From the NCBI RefSeq assembly GCF_014873145.1, contig NZ_JADBEK010000001.1, forward strand, positions 372,001 through 436,000: a DNA stretch of 64,000 bases, in the 5' to 3' direction. This DNA is from Nonomuraea angiospora. Its GTDB lineage: Bacteria > Actinomycetota > Actinomycetes > Streptosporangiales > Streptosporangiaceae. Of the stretch, positions 52,299 through 59,924 are shown in pieces. The notes beneath the pieces were generated by a model that was given only the letters and a program-made list of their open reading frames with translations, was not told where the DNA came from and made no database searches. Position numbers and translations under genes: made by a program. The stretch's first letter is position 1; every line of letters begins with the position of its first letter.

Positions 52299-53249
52299 AT
52301 GCACACGGTGGCGGTCCTGGCTCTGGACCATGTGGTGGCGGCCGACCTGGCGACGCCGATCGAGGTGTTCGGGCGGGCCCGGCTGGCGGACGGGCGTAGC
52401 CCGTACCGGATCCTGGTCTGCGCCGCGACGCCGCAGGTGGCCGGCGACGCCTTCACGCTCATCGCCCCGCACGGCCTGCGGGCGCTGCGGGAGGCGGACA
52501 CGATCGTCGTGCCGGGCTGCTCCGAGCGGGCCGCGCCGCCGGCCCCGGAGGTGCTCGACGCCCTGCGCGCGGCGGCCGCCGCAGGCACCCGGATCGCCTC
52601 CATCTGCGCGGGCGCGTTCACCCTCGCCGCGGCCGGGCTGCTGGACGGGCTGAGCGCGACCACGCACTGGGCGGCGGCGCACCGGCTGGCCCAGCAGTTC
52701 CCCCGGGTGGACGTGCGGCCGGACGTCCTGTACGTCGACAACGGCCAGATCCTGACCTCGGCCGGGGCCGCCGCCGGCCTGGACCTGTGCCTGCACGTCA
52801 TCCGGCGCGACTTCGGCTCGGCGGTCGCCGCCGACTCGGCCCGGCTGTCGGTGATGCCCCTGGAACGGGAGGGCGGGCAGGCTCAGTTCATCGTCCACGC
52901 CCGGCCGCCGGTGCCCCAGGGGTCGCTGCTGGAGCCGGTGCTGTCGTGGATCGAGGACAACCTCGACCAGGAGGTGACCTTGGCGGAGATGGCCCTGCGC
53001 GGCGGGATGAGCGAGCGGACCTTCAGCCGCCGCTTCCGCGAGCAGACCGGCACCACGCCGCTGCAGTGGCTGCTGCGCGCCCGCGTACGCCGGGCGCAGT
53101 TCCTGCTGGAGAACACCGACCACGGCGTCGAACGCATCGCCACGCAGGCCGGGTTCGGCTCGGCGACGGCGTTCCGGGAGCGGTTCAAGCGGGTCGTCGG
53201 CGTCACGCCGCAGTCCTACCGCTCCTCCTTCCGGACGAACGCCTCCTGA
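52299..53249 (+). CDS. GlxA-type transcriptional regulator (DJ-1/PfpI plus AraC domain)
   Basis: The 316-residue regulator joins an N-terminal DJ-1/PfpI-like domain (ALDHVVAADLATPIEVFGRA, TIVVPGCSER, ASICAGAFTLAAAGLLDG, where the nucleophile-position Cys is kept) to a C-terminal AraC helix-turn-helix pair (VTLAEMALRGGMSERTFSRRFREQTGTTPLQWL and ERIATQAGFGSATAFRERFKRVVGVTPQSYR). Such proteins sense quaternary amines or related compounds in some bacteria, but no betaine gene is adjacent. Divergent from the DUF6010 gene. Confidence 0.93.
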   Translation: MHTVAVLALDHVVAADLATPIEVFGRARLADGRSPYRILVCAATPQVAGDAFTLIAPHGLRALREADTIVVPGCSERAAPPAPEVLDALRAAAAAGTRIASICAGAFTLAAAGLLDGLSATTHWAAAHRLAQQFPRVDVRPDVLYVDNGQILTSAGAAAGLDLCLHVIRRDFGSAVAADSARLSVMPLEREGGQAQFIVHARPPVPQGSLLEPVLSWIEDNLDQEVTLAEMALRGGMSERTFSRRFREQTGTTPLQWLLRARVRRAQFLLENTDHGVERIATQAGFGSATAFRERFKRVVGVTPQSYRSSFRTNAS

Positions 53250-53251
53250 GC

Positions 53252-53500
53252 TCAGCGCTGATCGGCGCAGCCCGACGCCCGGCACTTCTCGATGATCTCG
53301 GCCATCGTGTCGCCGAAGCGCTCGCGGACGTCGGGCGCGAGCGGTGCGACGAGACCGTCGAGCAGGACGCACAGGAGCCTGGCCTGGACGGGGGTCAGGT
53401 CGTGGCGTTCGGAGACGCGGAGGTAGATGCCCTGCATCAGGGTGGAGAGCTGGTGCAGCGCGGAGGCGACGTCCGTGCGGCTCGGGCGCGCGTCCTGCAT
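53252..53500 (-). pseudogene. MarR-family regulator with internal deletion
   Basis: The 82-residue product begins MQDARPSRTDVASALHQLSTLMQGIYLRVSERHDLTPVQARLLCVLLDG, the normal start of a MarR protein, then jumps directly to LVAPLAPDVRERFGDTMAEIIEKCR, the normal end. The helix-turn-helix and wing, roughly 60-70 residues, are missing without a frameshift. It cannot bind DNA in the usual way. Confidence 0.75.
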
Positions 53501-53614
53501 GCGGATCACCCCCACGGTGTCGTGGAGCTTCAACCTGGAGGGGCAGCCGTTCAGCCACGACCGCGAGGTCACGGTCCGCCGCACCGTCCACCCGACCGAC
53601 GATGGAGAGATCGC

Positions 53615-53946
53615 ATGAGCTTCGACACCCCCGCGGGGACCCGAGGCGCCCGCCAGCCGGGCGGCTGGGCGTTCCGATGGCTGAACACGCTGATGGCCAG
53701 GCGGCTGCGGCGCAAGGGCCCGGGAACCCGGCGTGGTACTACAACCTCGCCGCCCACCCCGACCAGGTGCGGATCGAGGTCGACGGCCGCACGGTGCCGG
53801 TGGTCGCCGAGCAGCTCCACGGTGCGGAACGCGAGCAGGCCTGGCAGCAGATCACCGCCGCCGCGCCGCGTTTCGCCCAGTATCAGGTGAAGACCGACCG
53901 GGAACTGCCGATCATCCGCCTGGTGCCCCGATCCGGCCAGGAGTGA
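53615..53946 (+). pseudogene. Deazaflavin-dependent reductase (DDN family), internally deleted and frameshifted
   Basis: The gene starts MSFDTPAGTRGARQPGGWAFRWLNTLMARRLRRKG, typical of F420-dependent DDN-type proteins. Near 53723 it passes into another frame as NPAWYYNLAAHPDQVRIEVDGRTVPV and ends IIRLVPRSGQE. About 45 residues that normally lie between the two halves are absent. Neighbouring genes are decayed in the same way. Confidence 0.75.
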
Positions 53947-53986
53947 GCACTCGCGGCGCAGGCCCTGGCCGGCGGGCGTGGGCTCG

Positions 53987-54190
53987 ATGACGGCGGCGCT
54001 GGGGCGGAGGACTGACGCGGCGCTGGGCGGCCTGCGCCTGGCCAACCGCATCGTCATGACCCCCATGACCCGCAGCCGCGCCTACGGCCCCGGCGCGGGC
54101 TGATGGCCACCTACCACGCGCAGCGGGCCGGCGCCGACCTGATCGTCACCGAGGGCACCCAGCCGTCGGCGGTCGGCCAGGGCTACCCGG
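53987..54190 (+). pseudogene. Old yellow enzyme (alkene reductase) N-terminal fragment
   Basis: From 53987 the frame reads LGGLRLANRIVMTPMTRSRAYGPGAG and stops at 54103; the next frame continues MATYHAQRAGADLIVTEGTQPSAVGQGYPG, exactly the following part of NADH:flavin oxidoreductases. The match ends near 54190, so about 300 residues are missing. It is the third decayed gene in succession. Confidence 0.75.
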
Positions 54191-54207
54191 GTCGCGGACC
54201 GGGGCGG

Positions 54208-54858
54208 TCAGTCGTACGGGTTGTGGTCGCGGTGCTCGTATCCGCGCTGCTCGTATCCGCGCTGCTCGTATCCGCGCTGCTCGTGTCCCCGCTGTTCGTA
54301 CCGAGGCTGCTCGTATCCCCGCTGCTGGTGGTCGTATCCCCGGGGCTGGTCGTACCGGCGGGGCTGCTCGTGCGGGTACGGGTCCTGATCCGGCGCCTCC
54401 TCGATGGCCGTGCGCCCGATCGAGGCCAGCAGCGAGACGATCGCGATGCCGATGATCAGGTTGATGACGGCCGTGGCGATCTGCGGCAGGAGGGCCGCGG
54501 AGTTCATGAACGGAAGGAGCGTGATGACGACGGTGCCGAGCCCGGCGATCCAGCCGAAGAACCTGTTCGGCTCCGGGGTCGACAGCATGAGGATGTAGAG
54601 CAGCAGCGTGGCGACGAGCGCCAGGGCGGCGGCCGAGATCGCGTATCCCGTGGTCGCCGAGCTGCCGTAGACGGGCGCCCCGTCGGGGGTGAGGACGCGG
54701 ATGCCGAGCAGCGTCTTGCTGATCATGACTCCGACCACCACGATCAGTGCGGCCACCACGGCGGCCGCCACGCCGCCTCCCCACACTCGCGCGGGATTCA
54801 CCCTCGGCCGGGCCGGAGCCGGGCGGCGATCGTAGCCATCGTGGGAGGGGTATGACAT
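54208..54858 (-). CDS. Four-helix membrane protein (DUF6069-like) with RGYEQ repeats
   Basis: The 216-residue protein starts MSYPSHDGYDRRPAPARP and has four membrane helices in residues 30-150 (VWGGGVAAAVVAALIVVVGVM, TGYAISAAALALVATLLLYIL, FFGWIAGLGTVVITLLPFM, IATAVINLIIGIAIVSLLASI). The C-terminal cytoplasmic tail is a charged run of RGYEQ-type pentapeptides encoded by 15-bp repeats. It resembles an actinobacterial family I recall as DUF6069. Function unknown. Confidence 0.72.
   Translation of the reverse strand: MSYPSHDGYDRRPAPARPRVNPARVWGGGVAAAVVAALIVVVGVMISKTLLGIRVLTPDGAPVYGSSATTGYAISAAALALVATLLLYILMLSTPEPNRFFGWIAGLGTVVITLLPFMNSAALLPQIATAVINLIIGIAIVSLLASIGRTAIEEAPDQDPYPHEQPRRYDQPRGYDHQQRGYEQPRYEQRGHEQRGYEQRGYEQRGYEHRDHNPYD
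54229..54303. repeat. 15-bp tandem repeat, five copies
   Basis: Units start at 54229, 54244, 54259, 54274 and 54289; the second and third are identical (GCGCTGCTCGTATCC). On the minus strand each encodes a pentapeptide of the RGYEQ/RGHEQ type. Confidence 0.9.
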
Positions 54859-55024
54859 GCGAATCACCCTTGGTCGCGGATGCTGATCAGGCACTTCGAG
54901 CACCTTACACGCGGCGTCAAGAGGGTAAAGCCGCTTTCCGCTCCAAGCCGATCACTGTGAGTCACCTCCGCGCCCGGTCCGCCACCGACCTGGCCGGGGT
55001 CAGCCGGGCCGGACCTGGCCGGGG

Positions 55025-56545
55025 TCAGCGTCGTCCGCGGCGGGCGGTGCCGAAGATGGATCTGGTGATCTCCCGGCCGAGGGCGGAGGCCGCCGACCGC
55101 GCCATGGACCGGAACTCCTTCGACTCCAGCACGCTCTCCAGTGCGGACCGCCTCGCCTCCGGCTCTCGCTCCCTGGGCCTTTCCGGCTCGCGTGGGGCCT
55201 CGGCGGCGGGCCCCTCGGCCTGCTGCTGTTCGGCCAGCTTCGCGGACAGGATCTCGTAGGCGGACTGGCGGTCGACCGCCGTGCCGTACTTCTGCCGCAG
55301 CGGCGAGGCCGTGATGATGCCCTGGACCACGTCCGGGCTCGACGGCGCCATGAGCGTCTGCGGGGCGCGCAGGCGCGTCCAGGCCACGGGGGTCGGCGCG
55401 CCCGTCTCCGACAGGACCGTGACCACGGCCTCGCCGATGCCGAGCTCGGTGAGCAGCCGCTCCAGGTCGTAGGAGGACGCGGGGAAGGTCGAGACGGTCG
55501 CCTTGAGCGACTTGGCGTCCTGGGGGGTGAAGGCGCGCAGGGCGTGCTGCACGCGCGCGCCGAGCTGGGCCAGCACGTCGGACGGCACGTCGTTCGGCGT
55601 CTGGGTGACGAAGAAGACGCCGACGCCCTTCGACCGGATCAGCCGCACGGTCTGGGTGATCGACTGCAGGAACGCCTTGGACGCGTCGTCGAACAGCAGA
55701 TGCGCCTCGTCGAAGAAGAACACGAGCTTCGGCTTGTCCACGTCGCCCACTTCGGGCAGCACGTGGAAGAGGTCGGCGAGCAGCCACATCAGGAAGGTGG
55801 AGAACAGCTGCGGCCGGTCCTGCACGGCGGGCAGCTCGAGAACGGAGACCGTCCCCTTGCCGTCGCCGGTCACCCGGAGCAGGTCGCGCACGTCGAACTC
55901 CGGCTCGCCGAAGAACGCCTCCGCCCCCTGCGCCTCGAAGTTGGTCAGCGACCGGAGGATGACGCCCGCCGTCGCCGCCGACAGTCCGCCGATCCCGCTC
56001 AGCGCCTCCGGGGTGTCGGTCAGATAGCGGATGACCGCGATCAGGTCCTTGAGGTCGAGCAGGGGCAGCCCGTGCTTGTCGGCGAAGTAGAAGATCAGGC
56101 CGAGCGACGACTCCTGGGTCTCGTTGAGGCCGAGCACCTTGGCGAGCAGGGTCGGTCCGAACGCGGTCATGGTGGCGCGGATCGGGATCCCGGTCCCGAG
56201 GCCGCCCAGGGAGAAGAACTCCGCCGGACAGGCCGAGGGCTGCCACGCCTGCCCCACCTCGGCGGCCCGCCGGGTGACGCGCTCGGACGTCGTGCCCGGC
56301 GAGGCGAGCCCCGACAGGTCCCCCTTGATGTCGGCGAGGAAGACCGGGACTCCCTGGGCCGCGAGCTGCTCCGCCATGAGCTGGAGGGTCTTGGTCTTCC
56401 CCGTTCCCGTGGCGCCGGCGACCAGTCCGTGCCGGTTCAGCATGCCGAGAGAGATGCGGATCTGTTCCGAGGGGTCGGCGGTGCCGTCCTCGCGCACCAG
56501 GGCCCCGAGCTCCAGCGCCGGTCCCTCGACGTCGTATCCCTTCAT
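55025..56545 (-). CDS. HerA/DUF853-family ATPase (YjgR-like)
   Basis: The 506-residue P-loop ATPase has Walker A GATGTGKTKTLQ near residue 44, Walker B LVFFFDEAHLLFDD, and a downstream FFVTQTPNDVPSDVLAQLGARVQHALRAFTP typical of the DUF853/HerA-FtsK superfamily. The C-terminal 90 residues are a charged helix (REPERPREREPEARRS). It probably acts on DNA or protein translocation; the physiological role of the family is unclear. Starts MKGYDVEGPALELG after GGAGAG. Confidence 0.9.
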   Translation of the reverse strand: MKGYDVEGPALELGALVREDGTADPSEQIRISLGMLNRHGLVAGATGTGKTKTLQLMAEQLAAQGVPVFLADIKGDLSGLASPGTTSERVTRRAAEVGQAWQPSACPAEFFSLGGLGTGIPIRATMTAFGPTLLAKVLGLNETQESSLGLIFYFADKHGLPLLDLKDLIAVIRYLTDTPEALSGIGGLSAATAGVILRSLTNFEAQGAEAFFGEPEFDVRDLLRVTGDGKGTVSVLELPAVQDRPQLFSTFLMWLLADLFHVLPEVGDVDKPKLVFFFDEAHLLFDDASKAFLQSITQTVRLIRSKGVGVFFVTQTPNDVPSDVLAQLGARVQHALRAFTPQDAKSLKATVSTFPASSYDLERLLTELGIGEAVVTVLSETGAPTPVAWTRLRAPQTLMAPSSPDVVQGIITASPLRQKYGTAVDRQSAYEILSAKLAEQQQAEGPAAEAPREPERPREREPEARRSALESVLESKEFRSMARSAASALGREITRSIFGTARRGRR

Positions 56546-56621
56546 CGGCTCTCCCCGTGTGGCATCCCCGCAATGTTGTTACCCATTGCGATGGATATGT
56601 CACGGAAAAGAGCGACAAGTG

Positions 56622-57053
56622 TTAGTCGATCCGCTGGCAGATCGTCACCTGCAGGCGAGGGGACCAGGTCCGGGTGGCCTCGTCGTACGCCTGCGCGTAC
56701 CCGTTGCCGCTTCCGGCGCAGGGAGCGGCGATCGTCGTCTCCACGTAGACGGCCCCGCCGGGAGTGACGGCGTGCGGCCGGGCGATCTGCCACTTGGCGA
56801 ACGCCACCCGGCCGGTGCTGTACTTGACGGCCACGTAGACGCGGCGGTCGACGGTGAAATTGCCGCCCGCGACCTTGAGGTGGCCGTTGAAGGTGTAGGT
56901 GAACAGGAAGGGCCGGGCCTGCCTGAGGCCGTCGAGCGCGCCGGCGGAGGCCGCGGTCGAGGCGTCCGCGGCGGCGCCGAGGGCGGGGACGCCCACGGCG
57001 AGGACGCCTGCGGTGGCGGTGGCGGCGAGCAGCGTGGCGATCGTGCGCTTCAT
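56622..57053 (-). CDS. Secreted protein of unknown function
   Basis: The 143-residue product has a signal peptide (MKRTIATLLAATATAGVLAVGVPALGAAADA) and a mature part of about 110 residues, FLFTYTFNGHLKVAGGNFTVDRRVYVAVKY with two cysteines in APCAGSG and TICQRID that may pair. The mature chain looks like a beta-sandwich. GGAGAT precedes the start. No family recognised. Confidence 0.75.
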   Translation of the reverse strand: MKRTIATLLAATATAGVLAVGVPALGAAADASTAASAGALDGLRQARPFLFTYTFNGHLKVAGGNFTVDRRVYVAVKYSTGRVAFAKWQIARPHAVTPGGAVYVETTIAAPCAGSGNGYAQAYDEATRTWSPRLQVTICQRID

Positions 57054-57434
57054 CGGATCTCCTCGGTGACGAAGGCTTGCGTCACCATTGATGGGCAGAC
57101 CGCCTGCAACGCCCTTTCAGCACCCTGACGTCCGCATGCAGACCGCTGTAGACACCTCCAGGGCCAGCGGGGCCCCCGGGAGCCGGCGCCTGTCCGGGAT
57201 CGGCCGGGGCGAGCGACGCCAGTCCGTCCCCATCCATGAGAAGATCAACACGATGATGATTGGTCTGACTGCCGGCTGCGGCGGTTATGTCTTCGCGACG
57301 GCCGCAGCGATCGCGATGGCCGCGTCGCCGACGCGCGGCCATGCGGCCGTGCCGTGCGCCGCCGGTGTGCCGTGCGTCACCGGCGCGGGACGACCCCGCG
57401 CCGCCGAAGTCTCCCCGGCGCGCGTGTGGTGAGC
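57054..57434. other. Intergenic region, only weak reading frames
   Basis: Between the secreted protein and the integrase-like gene no convincing gene is seen. A frame from ATG 57253 (MMIGLTAGCGGYVFATAAAIAMAAS, about 59 codons) contains a hydrophobic stretch but has no ribosome site and ordinary composition. Confidence 0.5.
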
Positions 57435-58388
57435 ATGTCGTACGCACCCGCTGGAGGACCAGCCGCGCCGGCCGACGAGGCCGCGCGCCGTCGCGTCGCC
57501 GGGACGCCGCCCGCGCGCGCGGAAGCCGTGCCCCGCGTCGGGCAGATGGCCGGACTGCGGCCCCGCGCCGACGTCGAGCTCCTCGACGCCCTGGACCATC
57601 ACACCCGCCGGACGGTGGCCGCCTGGCTGCAGGACCGGCCCAGCACGGCCACGCGGCAGGCGTGCCTGCAGACCCTGGCCGGGTTCGTGCGCTGGCTGCA
57701 GGCCGCGGAGCCGGGCCTGGGGCTGCTCGCGGCCACCGGCGCGCACCTGGACGCCTACTGCGAGCAGGCGCGGATCGGCGCGCTCACCGTCGGCGTGCGC
57801 AACCCCGGCCGGGCCCTGTCCGGCGCGACCGTGGCGAGGAAGCACCGCGCCCTGTCCTCCTTCTACTGGTTCGCCTGGTCGATCGGCGCGATCCGGCAGG
57901 GCGAGGGCGTCTGCACGCCGGCCGACGAGCCCCGGTCGTTCGCGATCACCCGTGAGGAACGGCGGATGCTGCGCCACGGCGCCTCCCGGCTGGCCGCCGA
58001 CGGCCGCGTGGCGGAGGCGGTGGCCGTCGCCCTGATCGAGGCCACCGGCGCCAGCGTGGCCACGCTGGCCAGCCTGACCAGCGAGGACCTGCACGCGGTG
58101 GGTCACGGGTCGAACAACCCGCTGGTGCTCGTCACCATGCGCGACGATCGAGGGGATGTCGTCACCTTCCCGGTCCCCACGTGGGTCCATCCCTGGCTGA
58201 GGGCGTTGAGCTCCACCCGGGCCGCCGGCGATCTGCTGATCAAGCAGGGCGACGGCCAGCCGGTGAGCATCGACTGGCTCACGGCCGCCCTCCAGGACGC
58301 GGGGTCCGCCGGCGGAGTCCCGGCGTCGCGGGCCAAGCTGCTGCACCCGCGCAGGCTCCGCGCCGGCACCGCCGCCGCACCGGCATGA
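57435..58388 (+). CDS. Degenerate tyrosine recombinase (integrase-like) protein
   Basis: The 317-residue protein has the core-binding domain of tyrosine recombinases (TRQACLQTLAGFVRWLQAAEPGLG, then GATVARKHRALSSFYWFAWSIG) and a catalytic-domain outline (ITREERRMLRHGASRLA, ALIEATGASVATLASLTSEDL). In active enzymes an arginine follows TG in the second motif; here it is TGASVA. No HxLRH box or terminal tyrosine is seen; the end reads LLHPRRLRAGTAAAPA. It is likely inactive or a DNA-binding derivative. Start ATG 57435. Confidence 0.68.
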   Translation: MSYAPAGGPAAPADEAARRRVAGTPPARAEAVPRVGQMAGLRPRADVELLDALDHHTRRTVAAWLQDRPSTATRQACLQTLAGFVRWLQAAEPGLGLLAATGAHLDAYCEQARIGALTVGVRNPGRALSGATVARKHRALSSFYWFAWSIGAIRQGEGVCTPADEPRSFAITREERRMLRHGASRLAADGRVAEAVAVALIEATGASVATLASLTSEDLHAVGHGSNNPLVLVTMRDDRGDVVTFPVPTWVHPWLRALSSTRAAGDLLIKQGDGQPVSIDWLTAALQDAGSAGGVPASRAKLLHPRRLRAGTAAAPA

Positions 58389-58407
58389 GGTCCCGGAGCG
58401 TCGTGAT

Positions 58408-58629
58408 CTAGGCGTTGGCGAGGATGAGCAGGTTGGTGATGGCGTGCGCGCCGACGCACAGCAGCAGCGCGGCGGCGAGCCAGCGCGACAGCAGGACGAC
58501 GTCGAAGTTGACCGTGTCGCCGCCGCTGGTCAGCCAGAGCACCCGCTGCACCGCGGTGGGGACGAACCACAGCGCCACCCCGACGGCCAGGGCCGCGAGC
58601 GGCGGGACGCGCGGGCCGGCGGGGTTCAC
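58408..58629 (-). CDS. Small two-helix membrane protein
   Basis: The 73-residue protein has two hydrophobic helices (LAALAVGVALWFVPTAVQRVLWL and LLSRWLAAALLLCVGAHAITNLLIL). Its GTG start overlaps the RDD gene stop (GTGA), so it is the third gene of a PadR-RDD operon. Function unknown. Confidence 0.7.
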   Translation of the reverse strand: MNPAGPRVPPLAALAVGVALWFVPTAVQRVLWLTSGGDTVNFDVVLLSRWLAAALLLCVGAHAITNLLILANA

Positions 58630-59345
58630 CGCGCCTCCCCAGCCGGGGTGGCGGCCACGACCTTGGTCTCGACCAGGCGATCGAGCACCCGTCGCCGGTC
58701 GCCCCAGACGACGGGCGCCCAGTCCAGCCAGGCGAACGGCCCCAGCAGCAGGCTGAGCCTGCGCACGACGCCGGCGACCGGATGGATGCGCAGCCCGGTC
58801 TCGGTCACCACCCGTAATTTCATGGCGCGCTTGCCCGGCGTCTTGCCGGTCCACGCCTCCAGCAGTCCCAGGCCGACGATCGACCAGGCCAGGGCGAGCG
58901 GAACGCCCAGGGTGTAGAGCAGCCCGGCGGAGTCGTAGGCGGCGATTCCGCACCCCTGGGGTGCCATGGACACGCAGACGTCGCCGACGTTGACGTACAC
59001 GTAGGGCGGGAACGCCAGGCTGAACCCGCCTCCCTGCCCGGCCGTCCGGGTGAGCCCCTGGACGAGCAGCGCGATCGTGACGCCGACGAGCGGCAGGTTG
59101 TCGATCAGCGCGGCGAGGAAGCGCACGTCCACGCGGGCGGGCGGCGCGGGGCTGGGCTCGGCGAAGGCGGCCGCCGCCTCCTCCGGGGTGCCGAGCCGGC
59201 TCATGGCCTCGGCCAGCTCGCCGGCCTCCGCCGCGTCGGACAGGTGGTCGACGAGCTCCGCCTTCGCCCTCTCCCGGGCCGGGCCGGTCAGGTGCCGTCC
59301 GGCCCGTTCCGCGTAGTCGTCGATGATCTGCTGTTCGTCGCTCAT
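58626..59345 (-). CDS. RDD-family membrane protein with DUF1700-like N-terminus
   Basis: The 239-residue protein starts MSDEQQIIDDYAERAGRHLTGPARERAKAELVDHLSDAAEAG, an N-terminal helical part common to PadR-associated membrane proteins. It continues into an RDD domain with RFLAALIDNLPLVGVTIALLV and the WTGKTPGKRAMKLRVVTETG loop, three to four helices in all. The ATG overlaps the PadR stop by four bases. It is probably the target that PadR controls. Confidence 0.85.
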   Translation of the reverse strand: MSDEQQIIDDYAERAGRHLTGPARERAKAELVDHLSDAAEAGELAEAMSRLGTPEEAAAAFAEPSPAPPARVDVRFLAALIDNLPLVGVTIALLVQGLTRTAGQGGGFSLAFPPYVYVNVGDVCVSMAPQGCGIAAYDSAGLLYTLGVPLALAWSIVGLGLLEAWTGKTPGKRAMKLRVVTETGLRIHPVAGVVRRLSLLLGPFAWLDWAPVVWGDRRRVLDRLVETKVVAATPAGEAR

Positions 59346-59728
59346 TCCTGCACCTCGCCAAGGGTGTCGAGTAGCTGTCGCATGGCGTCCACCAGGCCGC
59401 TCCACTCGGCCCGCAACATGGCGAGGTATGTGCGACCGTCCGGGGTGATGACGTAGTACTTGCGCGGCCTGGCCCGCCCTTCCGCCTCCCAGGTCGCGAG
59501 GATGTGGCCGGCGTCCTCGAGCCGGTGCAGCAGCGGGTAGAGCGTGCCCTCCTTGACCTCCAGGACCCCCTCACCCGCCTGCCGCAGCAGTTTCAGCAGC
59601 TCGTAGCCGTACCGGCGGCGGACGTCGAGGACGGACAGCACGGCCAGCTCGGTCGTGCCCCGCGCGAGCTCGCGGCGGAGACGGGCGAGGGTGGCCGAGC
59701 CCGGCGTCGCCTCGGTGTCCTCAGGCAT
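59342..59728 (-). CDS. PadR-family regulator
   Basis: The 128-residue repressor has the PadR winged helix: RRELARGTTELAVLSVLDVRRRYGYELLKLL and KEGTLYPLLHRLEDAGHILATWEAEGRARPRKYYVIT. ATG 59728 is chosen because an upstream start would place the operator inside the gene. Its promoter contains a 33-bp perfect palindrome, implying strong autoregulation of the PadR-RDD-small protein operon. Confidence 0.92.
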   Translation of the reverse strand: MPEDTEATPGSATLARLRRELARGTTELAVLSVLDVRRRYGYELLKLLRQAGEGVLEVKEGTLYPLLHRLEDAGHILATWEAEGRARPRKYYVITPDGRTYLAMLRAEWSGLVDAMRQLLDTLGEVQE

Positions 59729-59741
59729 ATCACCAAAGTAC

Positions 59742-59774
59742 GACCCGATACCTTGCGTGGCAAGGTATCGGGTC
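59742..59774. promoter_or_regulatory. PadR operator, 33-bp perfect palindrome
   Basis: Arms of 15 bases (GACCCGATACCTTGC at 59742-59756 and its exact complement at 59760-59774) enclose GTG. The inner TACCTTG/CAAGGTA is a common PadR half-site form. It lies 14 bp ahead of the PadR start codon. Confidence 0.85.
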
Positions 59775-59924
59775 ACATGAGGAAGGATCGCCGCCGCCTG
59801 TCACGGACCGGTCGAGGGTGAGTCAGCATTTGTCCCGCCATTGCCGAGCCGTCTTCTACGCCGTCTGGTCCCGTGTCTAAAAGGGAGCGTTGCTGATCCG
59901 CGTCGCGAAGGCCCGGGGGACACG

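Noticed and set aside
57088..57432. 114-codon plus-strand gene
   Set aside because: No ribosome site and no recognisable domain; composition does not differ from shadow frames.
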